A DNA stretch of 64,000 nt from an uncultured Alteromonadaceae bacterium (lineage in GTDB: Bacteria; Pseudomonadota; Gammaproteobacteria; Enterobacterales; Alteromonadaceae): positions 62,001 through 126,000 of the forward strand of contig CANNDC010000007.1 of NCBI GenBank assembly GCA_947503265.1, in the 5' to 3' direction. The first letter of the stretch is position 1, and each line of letters opens with the position of its first letter. Made by a program: the position numbers and the translations under genes. The notes under the pieces were generated by a model, which had not been told where the DNA came from, ran no database searches, and saw nothing but the letters and a program-made list of their open reading frames with translations. This document shows positions 1 to 9,438 of the stretch, one piece after another.

Positions 1-903
1 AGGTTTTAAATCAGGATCTTTTAAGGTATCAATAAGTGAAATGGGCGGTAAAAACGTCTTAGTTGCCCCACGAACAATAGGCGTCATATTTTCCAAGCCC
101 ATATTCAAGGTGCAATTAGACAAGAATGCTTTAACCACTAAATTTGACGAATCAGCATATAATGCATCGGTATCCTGCTCTCTTGCCATTTCAACACAGC
201 GATAAAAATTACCGACAGTGCCTTTTAACATGAAATCCGGATCCGCTTTTTCTTCGTCAGTCTTAGCGATTAGGGTGCCGGCTTTTCTGGGATAAAAACT
301 CACATAGACATCAATAGGATTTTGACCGCGAACTCTGTTCACCGTTGGCAACACTGAATAGGTCGCTGGACTGCTAGGGCAAGTGTCACTTTTCCAGTTA
401 TTAAATTTAAGTTGATGAACCAATCTCAACGCTATGTCTTCTGGCCCTTTACCGCGCTCAAAGATATTACTTAGGCGACAGCCACTATTGGTGCAGAAGA
501 ATGCTTGCGCTTCTTGAGCGACTTGACCTTGATAAGCATAATTTACGACAGCAATACGATAACTGCCCCACTCAAAACTTTGGCTAATCTTAGCGCTGTC
601 AATTCCACCATAGAGAGAAAACTTATCGGGAATCGCAGCAAGTTCCTTGGTTAAATGCAATTGACTGGAATCAAATTTGCTGAATTTGTTGATGAGTCGC
701 TTATTGTCAAAATTTTCTGATGTCGACTGTTTGGCCGTATCGATGAATTCATCCAATAACTTTTGCATAGGAGCAATGTCCGCCATTTCCGACATTTCAA
801 TTTTCATTTTCATGTTATTGCTGTCATCAACATTCAGACACATATCTTTGGCATTTGCAGCAAATGCCAAACTACAGATAGTTAGAGCGATAAATCTGTT
901 CAT
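1..903 (-). CDS. Secreted protein of unknown function (C-terminus off the window)
   Basis: The frame runs uninterrupted from an ATG at 901-903 to the window edge, giving 301 visible codons; the stop lies outside. The N-terminus MNRFIALTICSLAFAANA is a clean Sec signal peptide, so the product is probably periplasmic or secreted. The mature part starts KDMCLNVDDSNNMKMK and contains scattered cysteines; I recognise no family. A good ribosome-binding site (AGGAG, about 9-12 nt before the ATG) overlaps the stop codon of the large upstream gene ending at 919, only 15 nt away. The two are therefore almost certainly cotranscribed and perhaps translationally coupled. The partner is a large extracytoplasmic multi-domain protein, so this may be a processing or anchoring partner, which is inference only. 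Confidence 0.8.
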   Translation of the reverse strand, partial: MNRFIALTICSLAFAANAKDMCLNVDDSNNMKMKIEMSEMADIAPMQKLLDEFIDTAKQSTSENFDNKRLINKFSKFDSSQLHLTKELAAIPDKFSLYGGIDSAKISQSFEWGSYRIAVVNYAYQGQVAQEAQAFFCTNSGCRLSNIFERGKGPEDIALRLVHQLKFNNWKSDTCPSSPATYSVLPTVNRVRGQNPIDVYVSFYPRKAGTLIAKTDEEKADPDFMLKGTVGNFYRCVEMAREQDTDALYADSSNLVVKAFLSNCTLNMGLENMTPIVRGATKTFLPPISLIDTLKDPDLKP

Positions 904-918
904 GCTATTTCAATACTC

Positions 919-3900
919 CTAGGCTGAACAACCGGCTGAACCGAAACTGCCACCAGCATAAAATTCGATTGGGTCAGTCGAACCCGACAAAGTCCATTTT
1001 TTAAATAGTATTTCGAAACTAATCGAGCCTTTTGCCGCACCCGTTATTTTATCTAACTTACCGCCGATGCAATTAGCACCACACTGCGCTCCTGAAACAC
1101 GTTTCAAACCTATATTGGCCTTGACAGTCAATGCGATAGACCCTTTAGCTTGAGCAGCGAACACTGTGATGCTCGAACCTTTCTCGCCGTCTTTTTCCTC
1201 ATCACAATCAGAAGATGTACAGCTAACTAAGGATACCGAAATATTGACCTGTGGACCGACTAAGGCTTCTAAGGTTGAGCCTAAGAAAATTGAGCCACAA
1301 TCTTCACCAGGACATTCTGAATCCATGTATTCGGTTTGGCCTTTGGCATCAACCGTGATACTTGCACCAACAGCAGTGAAGAAAACTGAACCTTTAACAG
1401 AGAATCCAAGGAACGATGTCGGATTTTTAGGGAATTTCTGAGCTAATCCAAGTCCAGGAACCGTTACTTGCACCTCACCTTTAACCCCTGCAGCTCCAGA
1501 GAATTTGGTGTATTTTTTGGGTTCTGGTGTTTCACAGTTTTTACAGCAATGTTCGCCACGCTCTCCACTTATGTCGATAAATGGGCTTAACGATGCTGTG
1601 AAAATTGGCGAATTATCTAACGCATCAGGGAAGGAGGTCAGTGCGGAAGCAACATAACTTAGCCCTGTGTATTCGACTTTATTGACGACTGTGCTGGCAT
1701 CACAGTTATTACCGCAACTACCATTCTTACAGGTATAACAGGCTTCCATCGGATTGGCTGGGTCACCACACACTTTCTTCTGTTCATTTGGAATATTGAC
1801 AATGCTGCCTTCTTCACACATTTTACAGATTTTAGTTTTGTCTTGTTGTACAGCAGCTGTTTCATCTTTTGGATTAAACCCGCCGCACGTTAGTTCTTTA
1901 CAGTCATCCGGTTTTTGGTTTTCGGCATTAAGCACTTTGTCTTCGTCGATATCTGGCACACCGTCTTTACAGGTACCACATTCTGCAGGAGGCTGATCAC
2001 CGTCGTTTTTCTTGCTGCCACCACAAAGTTCTGTCTGGCAGTTACCCTCAACTTGGGTTTCTGCTACACGGTCAGGTTCAAATTTACATCCAGAAGGACA
2101 ACCGGGGGTTTTGCTTTCACAATAACCACACGCTTTACCTTTTTCACAGCATCCTGAACCACCTGGCTGCGAACCACAGTGCCAGCCAGCTTTAACAACA
2201 CCGACTCCAGGATTAGATTTTATTTCGGTTCCATTTTCGCTAACCGTCCCTAAACCAATGGATACGAATTCCTCTAAGTCATGGTCAAATGAGTACATTT
2301 CAACTTGCGCACCAGGCTTGTGGCCATCAACATTCGGCAAGGTCAGACGTGCAGGCGGATCAAACTTGGTGCCTGTTGGTTGTATGGTAACGATAAATTG
2401 TGGTTGCATGCCATTAGGTGGCGCCATTGGCACTTTTGACGCATTGACTGGCGTAACAGAAACCAGCCCTTCCGTACTGCCATCAGGGAAAGTGACTGAA
2501 TCTTTGGCAATATCGAGTTTAAACCCGGGATAAGAGTCTAAAGTGAGTGAAACATCTGCTGGCCCAGCCATAACCGCACCATCGGTATCCAATTTCACCA
2601 TGTAGATTGGAGAAGCAAGCGGGTTTTCAACACCTGAGACTGTCACTATGTTATATGCTAAAGACGGGTATTCTGCATCGCCGACGGCTGTTGAGCCATC
2701 TGCAATAAGATGCACAGGACCAACTGGTGCTTCAGTTATTTCAAACAAACCTTCGGCATCCGTTTGGGTTTCGCGATTGTTTCCGTCGACACGAACCGTA
2801 ACACCTTCAATTGGGTTGTCTTGATTATCTAACACAACGCCAGTAATCGTCGTTTTACCTGCCTCATCTGGAATGAATGCAGTTGCGGTGAAGCCTGCCG
2901 TAATGACTACCCCTTCGGCGGAGTCTAACAAGGTAGCGGATATTCGTTGAGCATCTTTACCTGGAAGGAACCCGAGGGTAAATTCTGCGGTTGCTCTACC
3001 GTCGCTGTCAGTAATAGCGTTGAATTCTTTTAATTTGTTGGCAAATTTACCTTCACCACGTTCTACTTTGAATAGAACTCGAGCACCCTCAACAACATTG
3101 GCACCATCATCTGTTACAGCAACGATGAAAGGTTGAGGTAAGCGTTGACCAACACCACCACGCTGATTGTTTCCTGAATTAATACTCAGCTTGTCACCAA
3201 TATTACCTGTCGCACTTGCACTAAAGATGACTTCATCGTCGTAACCAACCACTTGTGCTCGCACTTTGTGATTTGCTGTACCAACCCGAGTCCCAAGTAA
3301 GTAGTCGGTTTCCGCCATACCTTCATCATCGGTTTCAACAATGACAGCTCGACCTTCTGAATCGGTTCCAACACCCACTAGACCCGAACCCTGTACGACT
3401 CGGAAAATAACGGTTTCGCCATCAACCGGATCTAAATTATCGTCAAGCACTTTGACTTTGAGAGGAGATTCAACTTGCTCGTTAATTTTCGCTTCTTGGT
3501 TTTGCCCGCTTACAAGTTCGATACGTCGTCCTTGAGGAACCACATAATTGATTTTGATTGATTTGGTTCCGACGTTTCCGACTTGGTCAGTACCGCTGGC
3601 GACTACAGTGTTTTCACCTTCACTCAAGGAAACATCCATCGCAGCATAGCTTCTGTTTGAAATCTTGGCATCTATGCCATTTACCGACACATTTGCTTGT
3701 GCCGCTTCGACAGTGCCGCGCACAATATCATTGATCAAACCCGTAACTGTGATTTTGTCGGTGAAGACTTCTTGACCATCAGTGTGAGACTCGATAGTGA
3801 CAAATGGAGGGGTTTGGTCAAGTGAAACTGAAATAGAATCTGTTACCTGCTGGTCAGCCTTTGTCGCTCTGGCAACTATGGTGTTATGTCCTTCATTTAA

Positions 3901-4593
3901 GGCCACTTCAACTGAGAATTCGCCACCACCGTTTATGTCTGTCACTTCAACGCCATTTACAGTAAGAACAGCATCTTCATCGTCAATTAGGCCTGTGACT
4001 AGTATAGGTGTCACACCAAGGGTACTTAACGTCGCAGGTGATGTAATTTGTACAGAAAAGTCAGGATCGATGACAAGATCTTGGCCATCACAATCTTCAT
4101 CTATTCCGTTGTTAGGAATTTCAACAGCGCCTGGGAAGATGTTGGGATTGGTATCATCACAGTCACCGGCTTCCACGGTAACCCCATCGCCATCGTTATC
4201 CGTGCCTTCGTTACCCGAATCATCATCTTCTTCGAAAGTAAATTCGAAGCTGAGCATATCTGGACTAAATCTTGTCCTTCTTACATCAATAACGAATGTA
4301 AAAGTATCGTTACTTGATGCTGACTCTCCTGCAACAAGGTCATCAAACTGGACATCGCCATCAAGAATTGTCAGGCCCGCATTGTTACTACTGACTTGAG
4401 CGCTCAAGTTCGTTACATCATTGCCATTGTTCGTGGCGTTTAATGTATATTCAAACTCGACTGTCGTTCGACCTACTCGTTTTGAACTTACCTGATCATA
4501 GTTATCTACAACTACATCAGCCCATGTTGACTGCGTAAATAGCGTCGACAACATTGCTAATAGCGCGAGTACGAATATATGTTTGTTCAGCAT
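919..4593 (-). CDS. Large secreted multi-domain Ig-like / cysteine-rich protein
   Basis: About 1224 aa from the ATG at 4591-4593. I chose this start because [25 protein letters not shown] is a typical signal peptide, whereas the longer frame to 4704 adds 37 residues unlike one. Domains in order: an N-terminal beta domain; a MopE-like metal-binding motif around residues 130-175 (DxDGDGxxxxxGDCDD then NGIDEDCDG); two Ig-like units resembling glucodextranase-B or cadherin-like folds (about 180-355); two invasin/Big_1-like units (about 360-600, with the phrase DSEGRA/DSDGRA); a carboxypeptidase-regulatory-like unit ([20 protein letters not shown]); then a cysteine-rich segment of CxxC pairs (about 830-1020) and a beta-rich C-terminus. 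Likely a cell-surface or secreted adhesin or structural protein. The ligand cannot be read from sequence. It is cotranscribed with the secreted-protein gene that follows. Confidence 0.85.
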   Translation of the reverse strand: MLNKHIFVLALLAMLSTLFTQSTWADVVVDNYDQVSSKRVGRTTVEFEYTLNATNNGNDVTNLSAQVSSNNAGLTILDGDVQFDDLVAGESASSNDTFTFVIDVRRTRFSPDMLSFEFTFEEDDDSGNEGTDNDGDGVTVEAGDCDDTNPNIFPGAVEIPNNGIDEDCDGQDLVIDPDFSVQITSPATLSTLGVTPILVTGLIDDEDAVLTVNGVEVTDINGGGEFSVEVALNEGHNTIVARATKADQQVTDSISVSLDQTPPFVTIESHTDGQEVFTDKITVTGLINDIVRGTVEAAQANVSVNGIDAKISNRSYAAMDVSLSEGENTVVASGTDQVGNVGTKSIKINYVVPQGRRIELVSGQNQEAKINEQVESPLKVKVLDDNLDPVDGETVIFRVVQGSGLVGVGTDSEGRAVIVETDDEGMAETDYLLGTRVGTANHKVRAQVVGYDDEVIFSASATGNIGDKLSINSGNNQRGGVGQRLPQPFIVAVTDDGANVVEGARVLFKVERGEGKFANKLKEFNAITDSDGRATAEFTLGFLPGKDAQRISATLLDSAEGVVITAGFTATAFIPDEAGKTTITGVVLDNQDNPIEGVTVRVDGNNRETQTDAEGLFEITEAPVGPVHLIADGSTAVGDAEYPSLAYNIVTVSGVENPLASPIYMVKLDTDGAVMAGPADVSLTLDSYPGFKLDIAKDSVTFPDGSTEGLVSVTPVNASKVPMAPPNGMQPQFIVTIQPTGTKFDPPARLTLPNVDGHKPGAQVEMYSFDHDLEEFVSIGLGTVSENGTEIKSNPGVGVVKAGWHCGSQPGGSGCCEKGKACGYCESKTPGCPSGCKFEPDRVAETQVEGNCQTELCGGSKKNDGDQPPAECGTCKDGVPDIDEDKVLNAENQKPDDCKELTCGGFNPKDETAAVQQDKTKICKMCEEGSIVNIPNEQKKVCGDPANPMEACYTCKNGSCGNNCDASTVVNKVEYTGLSYVASALTSFPDALDNSPIFTASLSPFIDISGERGEHCCKNCETPEPKKYTKFSGAAGVKGEVQVTVPGLGLAQKFPKNPTSFLGFSVKGSVFFTAVGASITVDAKGQTEYMDSECPGEDCGSIFLGSTLEALVGPQVNISVSLVSCTSSDCDEEKDGEKGSSITVFAAQAKGSIALTVKANIGLKRVSGAQCGANCIGGKLDKITGAAKGSISFEILFKKWTLSGSTDPIEFYAGGSFGSAGCSA

Positions 4594-4840
4594 CTCAATC
4601 GTCCAGTTACTGTTACTTTCGTATTGATTTTTCGAAAACGAAAAACACAGATTTAAAAACCCTCGAATATCAGTAACAAACTTCGGACTGATAAAAAAGG
4701 CCAACCCTATCGGTCTAGAACAAATTTATGCTTTATGCAAATTGAAAATCAGGACAACTAGCTAGATGAATTACACATCCTTCACGTAACTAGTTGAGAT
4801 GAAAAAGTATTGTTCTAAACTCCATCTAAAACACTTTTTT

Positions 4841-4867
4841 GCCCAGATTTGACACTGGGCATTTTTT
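4841..4867 (+). terminator. Intrinsic terminator facing the plus strand
   Basis: GCCCAG (4841-4846) pairs with CTGGGC (4855-4860) across an 8-nt loop and is followed by ATTTTTT on the plus strand. On the minus strand the hairpin is followed by A residues, so it does not look like the terminator of the PEP-CTERM gene ending at 4874. No plus-strand gene precedes it. Confidence 0.5.
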
Positions 4868-4873
4868 ATCTCT

Positions 4874-5455
4874 TTATTTAATAATTCTTTTTCTCATTCC
4901 AGCAAACAACAATGCCAAACCAAAGATAGACAGCATTCCTGGCTCAGGGATTGGATTGGGGTTTGGTGGTGGGATGACAACTTTTTCTGTTGTAACACCA
5001 GCCTCTAATATTGCGAAGTTGCCATCGTAAACCTCAAATAAGTTTCCCGCTGCTTCGGGGGCTGATGCTGTCCCTAAGTAGTTAACGCTAACTGAGAATC
5101 CGTCTAGTGAATCACCTAAAGCAATAGGATCGACAAGAAAAAAGCTATCAAAAAAGTCATCTTCTGGTAAAAGACCAAAATCTGCAACAAATGAATCCCA
5201 GTCAACTGGAGAAGCAACTACGTCTATTATTTCAAACAAAGTGTAATCGAAATAAACACTAAAACCTTCTACTCCGGCAACCAAATCGTTGTTAATTACG
5301 TTAAAATCGTACTGGAATTCAGTTCCTCCCAAAGAAGAAACCTCTGATTCAATAATAACCGCGTTTGCGAAAGACGTACTACACAATAGGGCTAGCGCTG
5401 CAAAGCCCTTACAAAAAGATTGGAAAAATCTTAAATTCAGTTTAACCACCTGCAT
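4874..5455 (-). CDS. PEP-CTERM sorting-signal protein
   Basis: About 193 aa. It begins MQVVKLNLRFFQSFCKGF and continues as a signal peptide ending near SFANA. It ends with a canonical PEP-CTERM sorting signal: PIPEPGM, a hydrophobic stretch (LSIFGLALLFAG) and a basic tail MRKRIIK. Such proteins are exported, recognised by an exosortase at the PEP motif and processed at the membrane. The middle is an acidic beta-rich domain of about 130 aa that I do not assign further. AAGGAG abuts the ATG directly (zero spacing) but lies 6 nt before a GTG two codons in (5449), so the true start may be that GTG. A longer open frame reaches 5557 but adds no signal-like sequence. No exosortase gene is visible in this window. 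Confidence 0.85.
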   Translation of the reverse strand: MQVVKLNLRFFQSFCKGFAALALLCSTSFANAVIIESEVSSLGGTEFQYDFNVINNDLVAGVEGFSVYFDYTLFEIIDVVASPVDWDSFVADFGLLPEDDFFDSFFLVDPIALGDSLDGFSVSVNYLGTASAPEAAGNLFEVYDGNFAILEAGVTTEKVVIPPPNPNPIPEPGMLSIFGLALLFAGMRKRIIK

Positions 5456-5937
5456 CTCCTTAATGTTATCTTCTGCAAAAATTACAGACCTAACCGAGTT
5501 TCTGCATATTCTGTACCAGAGATAATTTATTGCGAATAAACAATAAGATAGTAACAAATGTAAATATTTTGTAAGGAAGCATGACTAGTCTGTCGACACT
5601 GAAAATTTCACTATCTATCTGTTTTAGTTGATATTTTTTGGTTTTGGGTAAGTTTCTTTAGTATATCAACTGTAAAAAATACTGACAGCTTGCTTGAGAG
5701 ATATTTTTTATTTATAAAAATCAAATAGTTGCACAACCTTATTTGGCCTATTGTTCTTTACAGCATGTTTTTACGTTGTAACTTGACGCTTTCTTATCGC
5801 GGCATCGTTTTGATAGGCCCATAGGAATAGTTCGGAATAACTTTGCCAAGAGTTTTTGCCAAGAATTAATGCTTTTAAAACGATTCCGAAGGACAAGGAT
5901 TGCGTACAATAGATTTTGTGTTTAAGCTGATTTCGAA
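5456..5937. other. AT-rich divergent intergenic region
   Basis: This gap separates the minus-strand PEP-CTERM gene from the plus-strand FG-GAP/cytochrome operon and should hold both promoters. I see no convincing sigma-70 boxes, RNA gene or coding sequence. The plus-strand gene has no strong ribosome-binding site before its ATG. Confidence 0.4.
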
Positions 5938-8900
5938 ATGAAATCCAAGCATATCCTAGTTCCCATAAGCATAGTTTTTATCATCTTAACTACGCTATTG
6001 ATTAAAGAAGAAAATGTAGATGCTAATCTAAGCATCCCCTATACCTATTCACCTACTAATACGGGTTTATCCGCTGAAGTTCGCAATAAAGCAGTTTTAC
6101 AAGATCACTCTTTACTGTGGGAAGTCATGGCGCAGCATACCCAGTCTTCTAAAAAATTGACTGCCGCGACGGAAACACTCAGTGCGGGTGTTTGCGTGTT
6201 TGATGCAAACAAAGATGGATGGATGGACGTATTTGTCGTGGGTGGCAGTGGTTTTTCCCGCTATTACGGCAAAAAATCGTGGTGGAATAATGCTGGCGGT
6301 AACCGCTTACTTATCAATAACCAAGGTCAGGGATTAATCGATAAAACCCTTGGAAGTGGCCTTGATGTGCGTCAATGGGGAACAAGCTGCGCAATAGCCG
6401 ATTTTGATTTGGATGGGCAGTCCGATATTGTCGTCACTGGTTACGGACAAAACCGCATATTTAAACAGCTCGACTCATTTACATTCGCTGATGTGACTGA
6501 AACCTCCGGAATAATCTCAGACAATTGGAGCACAGGTGCTGCAATTGGTGATTTTAATCTGGATGGTTTTCCCGATATTTACATTACTAACCTTGTCCAG
6601 TTTGAAAAAGGAAAACGAACTTTCGAGGGAGATAGTGGTTTCAAATCATCCGTTACTGAAGATTTTTCCCCACAGCTCTATGATCCTGAGCCAAACCGTC
6701 TTTATATCAATTTAGGCGATCTAACATTCGAATCTGTCGAACAGAAACTAAAAGTGGACAATGCCTTTGGGCGAAGTTTATTCGCCAAATGGCACGACTT
6801 TAATAAGGATGGATGGCCAGATCTGATGGTAGTGAATGATTTTGGCTCACCAAACCAAATATACATCAGTCAAGCAGGTGAAGAATTTGAGCTAGCAAAG
6901 GAAAAATATTCTGTTTTTCACCTTTCAGGTTCACGCGACATGACAGTGCTGCAGAACTACACCCAACACCCTGCAGATAGTGCGTACTTTTTCTCTCGTA
7001 GGAGCGGGCAATCTAACGTGTTTTTGAATAAAGTGGCTGACGGAAATAGCTACCAAGATGAGGCAAGAAGCGCTAATCTCGCCGCTAATTTAAGAATGTC
7101 GGCAGAAAATTGGGGAGTCGTATCAGTCGATATCAATAACGATGGCTACGAAGATCTCTACCAGACAAGTGGATCTTTGATACCAGATCAAGAAAGTACT
7201 TTTGTTACGCAACGCCAAGACAATCACTTATACCTCAACAACGGCAGTGGATTCTTCACCAATGCCATGTCACAGTCATCAATCGAACCGAGCTATTCGT
7301 CTAGGTCTGCAGCGACAGTTGATTTAAATAATGACGGCCAAATGGAATTGATCATTGCCAATAACAATGGTCCATTGCAAATTTTATCTAGCGGTCTTGC
7401 GTCTTCATCGTCTTGGATCGGTTTTGCAATGCTTTCAGACAATCAAAACTACGCGCCACAAGCGGCTGAATTGGAGATTATTAATCCTGAGCACAACATA
7501 AAGTACAAATTAGATTATAAGCAGTCATTATTCGCACAAAGTGATCCCAGAGTTCATTTGGGTTTGGCTGATCTGCAAACATCAGTAGACTTAAAAGTAG
7601 CTTGGCCAGATGGCCAAACAAATTTATTTTCAGATTTAGACATCAACTTTTATTACGCTATAGACAAAGCAAAAGGCAAAATTCAGAAAATAGAATCGGC
7701 TTTGATAGGCGGGAATAGCGCAAAACTTGCTGAACTTGCCGAAAACGCTAATCAACAAGAAATACGCTATTTATTGGATTTGGCGTTTGACACACTCGAT
7801 AAAAACGCAATCCAATTACTTTGGTCGCATGCGAATGCAGCAAATAAAATGCGTTTGTTGCAACGGATTTCTGACAACGCAAATTTAAGCAATCAATTTT
7901 GGCTATTTAAAGCGCTACAAGATGCAGATAACCAAGTCGTGCTGAAAGCCATACAAATATTTAAACAGAAGGAATGGGATCACAGTCTAGTTTATCTTTT
8001 GCCTTTATTTAATCACCAAGATGAACAAATTGTTTGCGAACTGGCTAACATGTTTAGTTATTTTTTCGAAGAAGAAGAAGCGGTACCCGAGCGAAAAGGC
8101 CTTGCTGTTGCGCCTATTATGCGCGCTCTTCCCATTTCCAGTGATACACAAAAAATATGTTTGTTGCAGGCACTGGCAGCCGCCGAAAACAAGCGAGCCG
8201 TGCTATCTGTCATTGACACATTAAACAAATCTGACAACCCTATTGTGCAAAGCAAAGCCATTCAAAGCTTAGGTCTGATACGTGATGCTAGGGCTAACAA
8301 AGAAATCAAACGCAAGCTTTCAACAACAGATTCCGCAAATACGATTGCAGCATCACTGATTGCATTGAAGCGACTAAGCGATGATGAATTTGATGCTATT
8401 TCGAAACAAATTTTCAAACCTCAAGCTGACGAAAACATTTTAATTCGACAGCTCAACATTTTAGACTTACTGCTCAATGAGTCAGATGGGGTGGTAATAC
8501 GTCGCCAGCTAATTATGGATTCACTATCAAGATTAAACGATTTTATTGGGAAAAGACGGGTTTCCGACGCAGTAAAACGTTCACTGTTGAAAACTATCGG
8601 AAATGCGAAGAATATTGGTTTTAAGTCGCTCCCTGAATCTTTGCTTACTTCTCCCAGCTTGCAAAGGCAGGCTGCACTATCGTTGCTTAAAATTGCAGAG
8701 AGCAAAGGCCAGAAAAAGGCGACTGAAGTCATTTTGAACATGGACGAAAAAACGCTTTTTGCATTGCTGGCAGACGCATCAGAACAAAACGTTGCGCTTC
8801 CACAAAGCTTGCTTAATTCATTGGCGCAAAAAGCCGTTGCTGATGATCCGTTTATGGGAATGATTCTTAACTTAAATACACAGATGGGCGTGGATAATTT

Positions 8901-9438
8901 CCACCGCTGGCTGCGAGAAACGGTAAAAAAAGCGGCAACGGGAGAACAAGCTGCAACGTCTATGCGTCAAGCAATTGAATTTGGTGTCACTGGACAGGTC
9001 AACACGGCAAGTACGAATTGGGGAAATGATATACAGGCACTATCTGTTTATTTAGAGTGGCAATATAATCAATCGCAAGAAATGACTTACAGGGATACCA
9101 ATCAGCAACTTGTCAAACTTCGCTTGTTGCTAAATCGAGTGTTAAGAAATCCAGATGTAGCAAAAGACGTAAAACAGAATTTATTGAGAAGTGCCTCACT
9201 GCAAGATGCGTTTGTAGCCGATAATTTATTATTGGATAATGAAATTGGATTGGAAAAACAGCAAATTACTGCGATTTTAACTAAGATGCCAAGTCACGAT
9301 AGGACTGCTAAACACCTAAAATTTTTAGATAACATTTTGGCAGATACGACTCATTCTAAATCGAGCCGACTAGCAGCAGCCTCTGTTTTGATTTCACATC
9401 GAGCTGAACGTCAACAAGAGATATTAGCAGCACTATGA
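5938..9438 (+). CDS. FG-GAP/VCBS repeat protein with ASPIC/UnbV domain and helical-repeat tail (CRTAC1-like)
   Basis: 1166 aa. Residues 1-29 form an uncleaved anchor or signal peptide (ILVPISIVFIILTTLLI). Residues about 70-480 carry repeated FG-GAP/VCBS calcium-loop motifs of the form DxxxDGxxD (for example DANKDGWMD, DFDLDGQSD, DFNLDGFPD, DFNKDGWPD, DINNDGYED, DLNNDGQ), as in a beta-propeller. Residues about 490-580 match the ASPIC/UnbV domain (HLGLADLQTSVDLKVAWPDG). The remaining half is all-helical and HEAT-like. Likely a periplasmic or membrane-attached scaffold. Its stop overlaps the start of the pentaheme cytochrome gene (ATGA), so the products probably act together. The start follows an in-frame TAA and is well bounded, although its ribosome-binding site is weak. 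Substrate unknown. Confidence 0.85.
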   Translation: MKSKHILVPISIVFIILTTLLIKEENVDANLSIPYTYSPTNTGLSAEVRNKAVLQDHSLLWEVMAQHTQSSKKLTAATETLSAGVCVFDANKDGWMDVFVVGGSGFSRYYGKKSWWNNAGGNRLLINNQGQGLIDKTLGSGLDVRQWGTSCAIADFDLDGQSDIVVTGYGQNRIFKQLDSFTFADVTETSGIISDNWSTGAAIGDFNLDGFPDIYITNLVQFEKGKRTFEGDSGFKSSVTEDFSPQLYDPEPNRLYINLGDLTFESVEQKLKVDNAFGRSLFAKWHDFNKDGWPDLMVVNDFGSPNQIYISQAGEEFELAKEKYSVFHLSGSRDMTVLQNYTQHPADSAYFFSRRSGQSNVFLNKVADGNSYQDEARSANLAANLRMSAENWGVVSVDINNDGYEDLYQTSGSLIPDQESTFVTQRQDNHLYLNNGSGFFTNAMSQSSIEPSYSSRSAATVDLNNDGQMELIIANNNGPLQILSSGLASSSSWIGFAMLSDNQNYAPQAAELEIINPEHNIKYKLDYKQSLFAQSDPRVHLGLADLQTSVDLKVAWPDGQTNLFSDLDINFYYAIDKAKGKIQKIESALIGGNSAKLAELAENANQQEIRYLLDLAFDTLDKNAIQLLWSHANAANKMRLLQRISDNANLSNQFWLFKALQDADNQVVLKAIQIFKQKEWDHSLVYLLPLFNHQDEQIVCELANMFSYFFEEEEAVPERKGLAVAPIMRALPISSDTQKICLLQALAAAENKRAVLSVIDTLNKSDNPIVQSKAIQSLGLIRDARANKEIKRKLSTTDSANTIAASLIALKRLSDDEFDAISKQIFKPQADENILIRQLNILDLLLNESDGVVIRRQLIMDSLSRLNDFIGKRRVSDAVKRSLLKTIGNAKNIGFKSLPESLLTSPSLQRQAALSLLKIAESKGQKKATEVILNMDEKTLFALLADASEQNVALPQSLLNSLAQKAVADDPFMGMILNLNTQMGVDNFHRWLRETVKKAATGEQAATSMRQAIEFGVTGQVNTASTNWGNDIQALSVYLEWQYNQSQEMTYRDTNQQLVKLRLLLNRVLRNPDVAKDVKQNLLRSASLQDAFVADNLLLDNEIGLEKQQITAILTKMPSHDRTAKHLKFLDNILADTTHSKSSRLAAASVLISHRAERQQEILAAL

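Noticed and set aside
677..922. Plus-strand open frame of 81 codons
   Set aside because: It is antisense to the signal-peptide end of a well-supported minus-strand gene with a ribosome-binding site; no motif or leader supports it.
3797..4399. Plus-strand open frame of 200 codons
   Set aside because: It lies opposite the large secreted protein and has Ser/Thr-rich composition typical of an antisense shadow; the minus strand has clear domain motifs.
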